NCBI RefSeq assembly: GCF_027947535.2
Contig: NZ_JAAGKO020000025.1
Location: 1-64,000, forward strand
From: Streptantibioticus silvisoli
GTDB taxonomy: Bacteria > Actinomycetota > Actinomycetes > Streptomycetales > Streptomycetaceae
Direction of reading: 5' to 3'
Length of the DNA stretch: 64,000 nucleotides
Positions within the stretch are counted from its first letter, which is position 1. Every line of letters begins with the position of its first letter. This document shows, in pieces, positions 24,911 through 33,121 of the stretch. Made by a program: the position numbers and the translations under genes. The notes under the pieces were generated by a model that was not told the origin of the DNA, made no database searches, and saw nothing but the letters and a program-made list of their open reading frames with translations.

Positions 24911-26877
24911 CGGTCCCTTCCTTCTCCCATCCCGGCCCCGGTCGCCGGTGAGGCGGTCCCGCCGCCGTCCGGGCGGGGTCTGCCGCCTCCGGCCGGTCCG
25001 GGGTCCGCGGCGTGGCCGGAGCGTCGCATCCGGTCGGTGAGGGTGTGCAGCGGGCGGGCGCCGCCGAGCAGGTCGATCGTCAGGCCCTCCCATCCGCGTG
25101 CGCGCAGGGCGGCGAGCACCCGCGGCATCCGCAGGGCCCGGCCGCCGGCCGCCGCGTAGCTGTCGGCCGGGTCCACCGCGCGCAGGCCGTTGGCCTCGGC
25201 GGTGACGGCCAGCAGGTCCCGTTCGGCCTGGCTGTCCGCCGGCGGGCGCGGTGCCGCCGGTGAGCCGTCGCCCTCGACCGGCGGCAGCCGCCGCCCGGCG
25301 TCGCTGACGCGGAACCAGTCCGGGCAGCGGGCCCCGGGCCGGTCGTGGGCGGCGCCGAGGGCGTGGGTGCGCAACAGGGCCGGGGTGACCGGCCGGTCGG
25401 CCACGACGTCCGCGACGAGTCCCCGGTCGTCGTGGCGCACCGTGACGGAGCGGACCCCGGGGTGCTCCCGCAGCGCGGCCGCGGTCTGCTCGGCGTCCAC
25501 GTTCTGGCCGGCCACCGCCAGCAGGGGGCGCTCGGCGGCGGGGGTGAAGCCGGCCAGTTCGGCGGCCTGACCAACCGTCAGATCGGTGCCGGGGTCGGCA
25601 TGGGCCGCCAGCAGCCGGGCGTAGCCGCGCAGGAAGCGCTCCGCCGCGTCGCGGTCCATCACCTCCTCGACCGCCTGGAGGGCGAGCGTGATGCCGTCGC
25701 TCCACTCGTAGACCCGGAAGTACAGGTCGGAGGCGGCCGTCGTCCAGTCGGTGGGGGCGGCGTTCCAGGTGAAGCGGTCGCGCCGGGTGCGGCAGGACAG
25801 CGGCGCGTTGTCGAGGAAGTTCAGCTCGGACGCGACGCGCACCGGCCGGCCGCGGCGCAGCCCCTCCTGCGCGATGAACTCCAGGAGGCGGTCGTAGGGG
25901 ATGTGGGCGTGCGCCATCGCCTGCCCGACCCGGTCGGCCGCCCGGCGCAGCACCGTGGAGAACGGCGGGTCGTCGCGCAGGTCGAGCACGGCGGGCGTGG
26001 GGTAGGACATGCAGGTCAGCACGGACGGGAAGCCGCTGGCGTCGCGCTGGCTGGTGTACATCCGGTGCGCGACGGCGCGTTCGCCGGTGTACGCGGCGAG
26101 GGTGACGGCGTAGGCGGCCAGGTGCACCGCAGACGGCCAGACGCGGTGCCGGGCGGCGACGGCACGGGCGGTCGCCAGCAGCGACGGCACGGTGAACGAC
26201 GCGGCGTGGGCGGCGCCCGGTGCGCGGTGCGGGTCGCGGCGGCGCAGGAAGACGTCGTCGGGCAGCCGGCGCACCTCGCCGCGCCAGTGGTCGAGTGCCG
26301 CCTCCACCACGCCGGCCGGCCGGGCGGCCTCGTACCGGGCCAGGTCCACCGGCTGCTGGGCGACCGGCGCCAGGATCACCGGCCGGTCCTCGGTCCGCGC
26401 GGCCAGGACCGCGTCGAGGTCGTGGCACAGCACGTCGAGGCTCACGTCGTCGAAGGACAGGTGGTTGAAGACCAGGTGCAGCCGCTTCAGCCGGCCGCCG
26501 GTGGTGACCGCGCAGGCCCGCAGCGGCCAGTCGCGGGTGATGTCGAAGGCGGTGTCGGACAGCCGCCGGATCACCTCGGCGGGCGGCGGGGTCCCGTCGT
26601 CCTCGGTGGTCGCCTCATGGAGCGGCAGCGGGGCGGGCGGCTCCACCCGTTGCAGGGGCCAGGGGTGGGCGTCCAGGTCGTAGACGGTGCGCAGCCCCTC
26701 GTGCCGGCGCACCAGGTGGTTGAGCGCGCGCCTGACGTGTTCGGTCGTGCAGCCGTCGGGCAGCGGGTACTCGGCCTTGATGTGGGCCTCGTGCCGGGAC
26801 ACCTCGGGGACCTGGTGGTACCGCAGAAGGTGGTAGTGCTGGCCCCAACACAGCTGAGCGCTTCTGGACACTGGCAT
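24907..26877 (-). CDS. condensation-domain protein with degenerate carrier end
   Basis: A 656-aa protein. Residues about 1-440 form an NRPS condensation fold. The active-site motif is NHLSFDD (138-144), so the second His (139) and Asp are kept while the first His is Asn and the Gly is Asp. Residues about 470-560 resemble the C-terminal subdomain of an A domain (ALREHPGVRSVTVRHDDRGLVADVV). Residues about 585-640 resemble a carrier domain, but the Ser position reads GGRAL, so it cannot be phosphopantetheinylated. The ATG has GGGGGAGG upstream. It is first in the operon and overlaps the ATP-grasp gene by ATGA. Confidence 0.8.
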   Translation of the reverse strand: MPVSRSAQLCWGQHYHLLRYHQVPEVSRHEAHIKAEYPLPDGCTTEHVRRALNHLVRRHEGLRTVYDLDAHPWPLQRVEPPAPLPLHEATTEDDGTPPPAEVIRRLSDTAFDITRDWPLRACAVTTGGRLKRLHLVFNHLSFDDVSLDVLCHDLDAVLAARTEDRPVILAPVAQQPVDLARYEAARPAGVVEAALDHWRGEVRRLPDDVFLRRRDPHRAPGAAHAASFTVPSLLATARAVAARHRVWPSAVHLAAYAVTLAAYTGERAVAHRMYTSQRDASGFPSVLTCMSYPTPAVLDLRDDPPFSTVLRRAADRVGQAMAHAHIPYDRLLEFIAQEGLRRGRPVRVASELNFLDNAPLSCRTRRDRFTWNAAPTDWTTAASDLYFRVYEWSDGITLALQAVEEVMDRDAAERFLRGYARLLAAHADPGTDLTVGQAAELAGFTPAAERPLLAVAGQNVDAEQTAAALREHPGVRSVTVRHDDRGLVADVVADRPVTPALLRTHALGAAHDRPGARCPDWFRVSDAGRRLPPVEGDGSPAAPRPPADSQAERDLLAVTAEANGLRAVDPADSYAAAGGRALRMPRVLAALRARGWEGLTIDLLGGARPLHTLTDRMRRSGHAADPGPAGGGRPRPDGGGTASPATGAGMGEGRDR

Positions 26878-27304
26878 CCGACCTCCCCCATCCTTGTCCG
26901 CAGCGATGGTCGCGTGCGCCGGCGGTATCGCGTCAGGGGTCGGCGGTGACACTTTGCGGCTGACAGAAAGCTGCCACCGAAAATGGGTCCGATGACGGTA
27001 CGCCCATTCTTGACACCCGCTTTTCCGGCAGGAAATCATCCAGGAAATCCGGGCGCCCCCGGCGACCTCCACGGCCATCCGCTCCAGGGGACAAAGGCAC
27101 GGCCGAAATCGCGGCGCGAAATCCCGTCACGTGTTGTCGCGGGGAATTCGGCGGAACGATTCGACCGGCTCCCGCGGGGTGTCGCGGCGGCACGGCGGCG
27201 ACGCCGTGCGCGGTCCGGTGCGCTGTTCCGGGCCGGACGGGTGTCGGCGCTGCGGCGACCGTTCGTCCGGCGCGCGGGAGCGGGCCACCGTCACGGAGGG
27301 TGCG
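26878..27304. promoter_or_regulatory. divergent promoter region, condensation operon / split ACAD
   Basis: A 427-bp region between divergent transcription units. At 26959-26974, GCTGACAGAAAGCTGC resembles GCCGACAGGTAGTTGC of the ACP2 promoter. On the minus strand, GTGTCA, a 17-nt spacer and GATACC could form the promoter of the condensation operon. Sequence around 26975-27065 is less GC-rich than its surroundings. No gene is seen in it. Confidence 0.45.
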
Positions 27305-27895
27305 ATGCGGAACGCCATCGAGGAGTGCGAGCGGGCCGGCCACGCCGGCGGACTCGCGGACGGGCTGGCGCTGGCCCTGGACGGCGTCGACCCCGGTGAC
27401 GCGCCGGGCGGGGTCGCGGCGCTGCCGGTGAGCGCCGTGCCGCCGGGGGCGCTGGTGATCCGGCACGACATGGCCGCCGCCGAGGGGATCAGCTTCGTAC
27501 GCCCCGGGCCCCGGCGCGGCACGCCGGCCGCCGACCCCACCGCGCTGGCCGCCCGGATCGGCGCCGTCCGGATCGGGGTCACCCGGCGGCTGACGGCCCA
27601 GGTCGTCGAGCACCTGTCCGGGCGGGTGGGCGGCGGTGAACCGCTGCTCGGCAAGCAGCTCGTGGCGGCCGCGCTGGCCGCCGCGGACGTCGCCGTCGAG
27701 GCGGCCCGCCGCTGCCTGCCGGGCGCGACGCATCCGGCGGTGGTGGCCGACGTGCACGACCGGCTGACGTCGGTGGACTGGGAACTGGCGAAGCTGCTGG
27801 GGGCCAGCGGTTACGTGGGCAGGAACCCGGCGTCGGGCGCGTACGTCTCCAGGCTGACCGCCAACTGCTGGGTGCCCCGCGGACGTTCACTGTGA
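27305..27895 (+). CDS. small ACAD-like partner protein (copy 2)
   Basis: A 196-aa paralogue of the 198-aa protein at 20683-21279. Both begin with an ECER(T/A)G..GGLA.GLAL pattern and share RLTAQVVEHLSGRVGGGEPLLGKQL. It looks like an isolated acyl-CoA dehydrogenase C-terminal helical domain. The ATG has ACGGAGGG 5 nt upstream. It overlaps ACAD-3 by GTGA, exactly as copy 1 overlaps ACAD-2, so a two-subunit dehydrogenase is likely. Confidence 0.65.
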   Translation: MRNAIEECERAGHAGGLADGLALALDGVDPGDAPGGVAALPVSAVPPGALVIRHDMAAAEGISFVRPGPRRGTPAADPTALAARIGAVRIGVTRRLTAQVVEHLSGRVGGGEPLLGKQLVAAALAAADVAVEAARRCLPGATHPAVVADVHDRLTSVDWELAKLLGASGYVGRNPASGAYVSRLTANCWVPRGRSL

Positions 27896-29037
27896 CGCGG
27901 CTGAGCGGGGGGCTGCGGGACCTGCGCGGCCTGAGCCGGGACCTGGCGGCCGACCTGCGCCGCGACGCGCTCGCGGTGGACGCCGACCCCTTCGACACCG
28001 AACGGCTGCGCGCGTCCGGCACGATGGAACTGCTGCGCCTGATGAGCACCCCGAAGGCGTTCCGCACCGGCGAAGTGCCGCCCTGCGCCGAGGAGTTCAC
28101 CACCAGCTGCCTGGGGCGCGTGGTGGCCAACGTCGAGCTGGCCACCGGCGACGTCGGGGTGATGAACGCCTGCGCCGCGCCGTCCCTCGCCGGCCTGGCG
28201 GTCGAGGCGCTGGGCGACGAACGTCAGCAGGAGTGGTTCTACCGGGACCTGGCGGACAACCGCTCCTGGACCTTCTTCGGCATGACCGAGCCGGCCCGCG
28301 GCAGCGACGCCACAGCGATGCTGACCCGCCTGGACCGGGCCCCCGGCGACGCGGCGGACTTCCTGCTCAGCGGCGCCAAGCGCTACGTGGCCAACGCCGA
28401 ACGGGGCACGACCGGCGTGGTGTTCGCCCGGACCGGCCCGACCGCCCTGTCCATCCGGGCGGTGATGCTGCGGCACCCCACCCCCGGCTTCACCGGCACG
28501 GCGCTGCCCATGATGGGGCTGCGCGGCGCGTGCATCGGCCACATGTCCTTCGACGCGGTGCCGGTCGCGCCGGACATGGTGCTGGGCCGGCACCTGCCGG
28601 CGTCGCGGCGCGGCATGTGGGGGGCCGTGCGGGCGTTCAACGTCATCCGCCTGCAGATCGGCGCCCAGGCGCTGGGCGCGGCGTACGCGATCCGCGACTA
28701 CGTGTGCGAGCAGCGGCCCGGCTGGGCGGGGCACGCGGTGCTGTCGGCACGGCTGGACGCCGCGCGGCAGCTGGTCTACGACAAGGCGGTCGAGACCGAC
28801 CACGCCCCGGACGACCGGCGCGCGCCGTCCGTCGCCAAGCTGCACACCACGCAACTGGCCGTCGAGGCCACCCGGTGGGCGGAGTCGGCCCTCGGTCCCG
28901 GCTGCCTGCTGGACCACCCGTTGCTGGAGAAGTGGTGCCGCGACGTCTACGCCTTCGAGTTCATGGACGGCACCAGCAACATCCTGCACCTCACCGTCGC
29001 CCCCGACGCGGTCCCGGGCGGGGCACGGGCACGCTGA
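27892..29037 (+). CDS. acyl-CoA dehydrogenase-like flavoprotein (ACAD-3)
   Basis: A 381-aa ACAD-fold protein related to ACAD-1 and ACAD-2 but without the repeated DNA block. The FAD region is WTFFGMTEPARGSDATA (about 124-140). The C-terminal FEFMDGTSNILHL has Asp359 at the catalytic Glu position. The GTG start is coupled to the small partner. It is the only plus-strand enzyme unit of the cluster core and is convergent with the monooxygenase gene. Confidence 0.86.
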   Translation: MTRLSGGLRDLRGLSRDLAADLRRDALAVDADPFDTERLRASGTMELLRLMSTPKAFRTGEVPPCAEEFTTSCLGRVVANVELATGDVGVMNACAAPSLAGLAVEALGDERQQEWFYRDLADNRSWTFFGMTEPARGSDATAMLTRLDRAPGDAADFLLSGAKRYVANAERGTTGVVFARTGPTALSIRAVMLRHPTPGFTGTALPMMGLRGACIGHMSFDAVPVAPDMVLGRHLPASRRGMWGAVRAFNVIRLQIGAQALGAAYAIRDYVCEQRPGWAGHAVLSARLDAARQLVYDKAVETDHAPDDRRAPSVAKLHTTQLAVEATRWAESALGPGCLLDHPLLEKWCRDVYAFEFMDGTSNILHLTVAPDAVPGGARAR

Positions 29038-29188
29038 CGCCGGCCGGCGGCTGACGCCGGCCGGCGGGCGCCACGGCGGGGTGAACCCCGCCACGGCTGC
29101 GCGGGGCGCCCGGTCGCCGGGCCCCGCACCGCCGGTCCCGTCCGCCCCGCAGGCGTCGGCGTCCCCCGCCGGCGCCGCCCCGAACGCG
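29038..29188. terminator. convergent gene gap with GC-rich repeats
   Basis: Right after the ACAD-3 stop, TGACGCCGGCCGGCGGC occurs twice in tandem and contains the self-complementary CGCCGGCCGGCG, able to fold into stems. It lies between convergent genes, so a bidirectional terminator is plausible. No T-run is present, as usual in high-GC actinomycetes. Confidence 0.4.
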
Positions 29189-30166
29189 TCAGCGTCCCCC
29201 GCCGACGCCGGCCACCGCGGCCGGGCGCAGGTCCGCGGCGGCGGTGAGTTCGCCGGCCAGGGCCCAGGTGCGCAGCCGTTCCCGCGCGGAGCGCATACCG
29301 GCGTGGATGACCACCACCTCGGTGGCCCCGGCGTCGAAGTACCGGCGGATTCCGGCGGCCACCGTCGCCTCGTCGCCGACGAGCGCCAGGTCGGCGGGGT
29401 GCGCCACCCCCTCGCGGGCCAGCACCTTGCGGTACGACGGCAGCGAGGCGTAGGCGCCCAGGTGCACGGCGGCGGTCTGCCGGACGACCTCGACGTCGTC
29501 GGTGACGACGGCGGGCACCGCGGCGACGACCCGGGGCTGTGGCCGCCCGGCCCGCGCGGCGGCCCGGCACAGCTGCGGCACGATGTGCTCCTCCAGCGAC
29601 CGGGGACCGGCGAGGTAGGTGACCGTGCCGTCGGCGAGTTCCCCGGCGGCGCGCAGCGCCTGCGTGCCCATCGCGGCGACGATCAGCCGCACGTCGCCGC
29701 CCCCGGGCACCGCGGTCGGCAGCGGGGGGCGCGCGGTGACGGTGCGGCCGGTGAACCGCGGCTGTTCACCGCGCAGCACCTGCCGCAGCACGGTGAGCGA
29801 CTCGCGCAGGTGGCCGATCGGCGGGGGGTAGTCCACCCCGTAGGCGGGTTCGAGGAGCGTCTGGACCCCGAGCCCGACCCCCAGGGTGAAGCGACCGCCG
29901 GTGGCGGCCTGCGCGGTCTGCGCCAGGCTGGCGAGCACCAGCGGGTGCCGCGGGTAGAGCGGCACCGCCGCCGTGCCGACGGCGATCCCCGGCACCTCGC
30001 GGCCGGCGAGCGCGGCGAGGGTGATCGCGTCGTGGTCGAACAGCTGGGAGAACCACACCGACCCCACCCCGGCGTCGCGGGCCTGCCGGGTCTGCCGGAG
30101 CAGCTCCTCCACCAGGTTCGTCGCACCGCCGGTGTCGCCGGCCGGGAGCATCACACCGACGGTCAT
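29189..30166 (-). CDS. luciferase-like (LLM class) monooxygenase
   Basis: A 325-aa TIM-barrel flavin- or F420-dependent oxidoreductase. Hallmarks are MTVGVMLPAG at the N-terminus, GIAVGTAAVPLYPRHPLVLA (about 75-94), GGRFTLGVGLG (about 106-116) and LIVAAMGTQALRAAGELADG (about 180-199). Homologous BtrO hydroxylates the ACP-bound GABA moiety in butirosin. Together with the ATP-grasp and BtrK-like genes this suggests oxidation of an ACP-bound aminoacyl unit, though stand-alone F420 enzymes of other function look alike. The ATG has GGGGA upstream. The promoter with the shared element lies 150 nt upstream. Confidence 0.82.
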   Translation of the reverse strand: MTVGVMLPAGDTGGATNLVEELLRQTRQARDAGVGSVWFSQLFDHDAITLAALAGREVPGIAVGTAAVPLYPRHPLVLASLAQTAQAATGGRFTLGVGLGVQTLLEPAYGVDYPPPIGHLRESLTVLRQVLRGEQPRFTGRTVTARPPLPTAVPGGGDVRLIVAAMGTQALRAAGELADGTVTYLAGPRSLEEHIVPQLCRAAARAGRPQPRVVAAVPAVVTDDVEVVRQTAAVHLGAYASLPSYRKVLAREGVAHPADLALVGDEATVAAGIRRYFDAGATEVVVIHAGMRSARERLRTWALAGELTAAADLRPAAVAGVGGGR

Positions 30167-30603
30167 GACACCGGTCCCCTTCGCGGCGGCGCCGCGGAAC
30201 GCCTGGTACGCGACATCGTGTGATCGCCTCGCTTTCGCTGTAGGGGCGCGGCGTCCACGCCGGCCGCGGGCGGGCCCGCCACCGGTCGAACCGGCGTGCG
30301 GCCACGGCACTACCTAGCCAAGGATCGGCGGTACGCGTCAACGCCCGCCCGCCGACAGCTAGTTCGCGGCACACGAGGACCACCGCGGCACGCACGGCGC
30401 GTTCACCCCACGCGAGGAGCACCGCAGGACGGCGAACGCGCTGACGGCACGCCGAAGCCACCGCGACCGGTGCGGTGGCCCACCGGAATGATCGCGGCGC
30501 ACGGTTCGCCGGCCGGCCGTTGCGCGGCGGTGGGCGCGGGGTCCGGTGATCCGCACCCCGCGCCACACACCGTCAACGGCCGCTGCGGCAGCGTCGGTCG
30601 CTC
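30167..30603. other. intergenic region before monooxygenase gene
   Basis: A 437-bp gap. It contains the conserved promoter listed separately; the remainder (30365-30603) shows only low-confidence frames. I see no other feature. Confidence 0.45.
30312..30364 (-). promoter_or_regulatory. promoter with element shared with 17221-17273
   Basis: On the minus strand, -35 is TTGACG (30336-30341) and -10 is CTAGGT (30312-30317) with an 18-nt spacer identical in length to the ACP2 promoter. The upstream box AACTAGCTGTCGGC (30351-30364) differs from its partner at one position. It probably drives the monooxygenase gene with a leader of about 140 nt. Confidence 0.6.
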
Positions 30604-31119
30604 CTACCGCGGTCCCCCGGGGGCGAAGTCGTCGAGGTAGGCCTGCTTGGCTGCGGCGTCGCGGTCCGAGCGCAGGTACGTCAGCCAGGCGCGGCTCTCG
30701 TGGCAGGTCACGACGAACTCGTCGACGTCCTGGGTGGCCTGCTGGAGGCCGGGCTCGTGCTGGTAGGGCTGGAAGCCGGCGTCGTCGCGAAGGTAGATCA
30801 CCTGCACCAGCTCGTTGCGGTCCCGCCACACGCCGGCGATCAGGATGTACCGCTCGCCGCAGCGGTGCAGCAGCACGAAGCCGAGTTCCTCGCGGAACGC
30901 CAGCCGGCCCGCGGCCTCCTCGGCGCGCAGGAACGCGCGGGCCTCGTCGCTCACCTCGGGCGTGGCGTCCTGTTCGGCGCCGCGGATGTCGTACCACTTC
31001 AGGTGGGCTCCCGGCAGGGACAGCCGGCCCGCGGGGTGGTACTGCTGGGCCAGGTGGGTCCAGCCGGGGTACTCGGCGTACCCGGCGAGTTCGTCGAGGC
31101 GCTGCGCCTGCGTCGACAC
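30604..31119 (-). CDS. uncharacterised cluster protein, 171 aa
   Basis: I do not recognise this protein. It is predicted cytosolic, with no signal peptide or membrane segment. A beta-rich centre (LGFVLLHRCGERYILIAGVWRD, about 90-111) is followed by ELVQVIYLRDD and an aromatic C-terminal half with CHESRAWLTYLRSD. The GTG start has AAAGGAGG 6 nt upstream, so translation is convincing. It lies in line with the transglutaminase-like gene upstream (82-nt gap) and probably belongs to the same biosynthetic unit. Confidence 0.75.
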   Translation of the reverse strand: MSTQAQRLDELAGYAEYPGWTHLAQQYHPAGRLSLPGAHLKWYDIRGAEQDATPEVSDEARAFLRAEEAAGRLAFREELGFVLLHRCGERYILIAGVWRDRNELVQVIYLRDDAGFQPYQHEPGLQQATQDVDEFVVTCHESRAWLTYLRSDRDAAAKQAYLDDFAPGGPR

Positions 31120-31201
31120 CGCGGCCTCCTTTCTGATGCGTCGGTGGATCCGGTCCGGTACGTCGGCGGGGCCGGCCGTGCGGCCGGCCCGGGGCCGCCG
31201 C

Positions 31202-31921
31202 TCAGGTCGCCGCGGGAGCGGCCTCCTCGGCCAGCGAGCCGGCGACCGTGGTGTGGGCGCTGGCGAACAGCAGCGGGTGGGCCTGCCGGATCCCGTCGAC
31301 CACCAGATCGTAGGGGACGTCGTCGAAGGAGCCGTGCTCGTGGATGAACTCCATGTGCTGCCGGCCGGTCTCGTCGAACGGGTGGTAGAGGCTGTCGGAG
31401 CGGCCGTCGAAGTCGAGCGGCTTGATCTTGTACAGCCGGCACAGCAGCTTGTTGAAGACCGGGGTGGCCTTGACCCACTGGTCCTCCAGCTGGACCACGG
31501 TCAGGCTGTGGAAGCGGAAGACGTCCCCGCCGACCAGTTCGCGCAGCCGGGGGGAGGCGAGGTGGTTGCGGACGTCGCCGTAGTACACCCGGCTCGGGAT
31601 ACCCACCGAGCGCAGGGCGGTGGCGTACAGGATGGACTTGTGGACGCAGAATCCGAAGCCCTTCTCCAGCACGCCGGTCGCGCTCAGGCCGAAGCGGGTC
31701 AGGTCGGCGCCGTAGACCTCGTAGTCGATCCCGTCCCGCACGGCGTAGTAGAGCGCGATGGCCTTGTCGGTGTCGCTGCCCGCCCCGCCCAGGCCGGCGA
31801 GGGCCTTGCCGACGAAGGCCTCAACCTGTTCCGACCGGTGGTCGAGGAACTCGGTCGCGGCCAGTGAGGCACCGGTGGCGGGGCCCGCCTGGGCCTCCGC
31901 GGCGCCGTTGTCGTCTCCCAT
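31202..31921 (-). CDS. transglutaminase-like protein, possible amide synthase
   Basis: A 239-aa transglutaminase-core protein. Cys92 is in GFGFCVHKSILYATALRSVGI and His138 in FRFHSLTVVQL. The third position, usually Asp in a DPT motif, reads KATPVF, so the Asp is not obvious. In andrimid, AdmF uses this fold to form an amide bond between carrier-bound aminoacyl units, and a similar role would suit this cluster of discrete carriers. The ATG has GGAAGGA 7 nt upstream. It lies 20 nt downstream of ACAD-4, so co-transcription is likely. Confidence 0.78.
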   Translation of the reverse strand: MGDDNGAAEAQAGPATGASLAATEFLDHRSEQVEAFVGKALAGLGGAGSDTDKAIALYYAVRDGIDYEVYGADLTRFGLSATGVLEKGFGFCVHKSILYATALRSVGIPSRVYYGDVRNHLASPRLRELVGGDVFRFHSLTVVQLEDQWVKATPVFNKLLCRLYKIKPLDFDGRSDSLYHPFDETGRQHMEFIHEHGSFDDVPYDLVVDGIRQAHPLLFASAHTTVAGSLAEEAAPAAT

Positions 31922-31941
31922 TGCGCATTCCTTCCAGAGTC

Positions 31942-33102
31942 CTAGGACAGTTTGACGGGACGGTTCAAGCCCATGAGGGTGGCCAGGCGCTGACGCTGGA
32001 CCTCCGAGGTCCCGGAGTAGATCCGGCCGCCGACCGCGTCCCGCAGGTCCTTCTCGACTCCGTACTCGCTGACGTAGCCGTACCCGCCGAAGACCTGCAC
32101 CGCGGCCAGGGCGGAGCGCACGTTGGCCTCGCTCACCACCAGCTTGGTGATGGCGATGTCACTGGCCACGTCGGCCTTCGACTGGAGTTTCTCGGCCGTG
32201 TCGTGGATCCACTTCTGCGCGGTGTCCACGTCGATCCGCATCTCGACGATCATGTTGGCGACCGACTGGTTCGACCCGATGGCCGAGCCGAACGCGGTGC
32301 GGGTGCGCGCGTACTCCACGCAGCGTTCCAGCCGCCGGCGCATCTCCCCGACGATGATCCCGAAACCGCACAGGATCTCCCACTTCATCACGTGGTCGAG
32401 GATGAGGAACCCCGCGCCCTTGGCGCCGATCACGTGGTCGCGCGGCACCCGGACGTTGTCGAGGAAGACCTCGGCCAGCGGTGAGGTGCGCAGGCCCATC
32501 TTCGAGATCGGGTTGCCGACCGACAGGCCCGGCGAGTCGCGGCGGACCAGGAAGACGGTGATGCCGGCGACGTCTCCCGGCGCACCGGTGCGCGCGTAGA
32601 CCACGATCAGGTCGGCGATGGAGCCGTTGCTGACGAAGGCCTTGCTGCCGTTGAGGACGAAGTCGTCCCCGTCGGCGACGGCCGTGGTCAGCATGCCCAT
32701 CACGTCCGAGCCGCCGGAGGGCTCGGTGATGGCGTGCGCGCCGATCATCGTGCCGGCGCAGATCTCCGGCAGGTAGCGCTCCTTGAGCGCCGACGATCCG
32801 AACCGCTGGAGCGGGACACCAGTACTCACCATGTGGGTGGAGACGGAGAAGTTCAGTCCGGAGTCACGGCCGGCGTAACCGAGCTGTTCGAGCACATGGA
32901 CGGTGGTGGTCAGGTCCTTGCCGAGGCCCCCGTGTCTGGTGTCGAACGGCAGGCCGAACAGCCCGACGTCCTTCAGCTTCTGCCAGCCCTCCTGGTCGAA
33001 CGTGCCGTTCTTGTCGTTTTCGAGGTGGTCCGAGCCCAGCTTCGCGGCCACCTCACCGATCGCCCGGCACAGTTCCTGCTGTTCCTCGCTCCAGCGGATC
33101 AT
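31942..33102 (-). CDS. acyl-CoA/acyl-carrier dehydrogenase (ACAD-4)
   Basis: A 386-aa canonical acyl-CoA dehydrogenase of a different subfamily from ACAD-1 to -3. It has HAITEPSGGSDVMG (about 120-133), KAFVSNGSIAD, RRDSPGLSVG, KMGLRTSPLAEV and the C-terminal QVFGGYGYVSEYGVEKDLRDA with IYSGTSEVQR. With the A-domain and ACP4 genes of the same group it resembles the A/carrier/dehydrogenase trios that oxidise prolyl or aminoacyl thioesters (RedM/RedO/RedW, CloN4/N5/N3). The substrate here is not known. Confidence 0.86.
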   Translation of the reverse strand: MIRWSEEQQELCRAIGEVAAKLGSDHLENDKNGTFDQEGWQKLKDVGLFGLPFDTRHGGLGKDLTTTVHVLEQLGYAGRDSGLNFSVSTHMVSTGVPLQRFGSSALKERYLPEICAGTMIGAHAITEPSGGSDVMGMLTTAVADGDDFVLNGSKAFVSNGSIADLIVVYARTGAPGDVAGITVFLVRRDSPGLSVGNPISKMGLRTSPLAEVFLDNVRVPRDHVIGAKGAGFLILDHVMKWEILCGFGIIVGEMRRRLERCVEYARTRTAFGSAIGSNQSVANMIVEMRIDVDTAQKWIHDTAEKLQSKADVASDIAITKLVVSEANVRSALAAVQVFGGYGYVSEYGVEKDLRDAVGGRIYSGTSEVQRQRLATLMGLNRPVKLS

Positions 33103-33121
33103 CGTCGCGTACCCCTGCTTC

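Noticed and set aside
30312..30364. Possibility that the shared promoter element is a mobile repeat end
   Set aside because: Only two copies, both correctly placed before genes with promoter hexamers, and no transposase or target duplication nearby.
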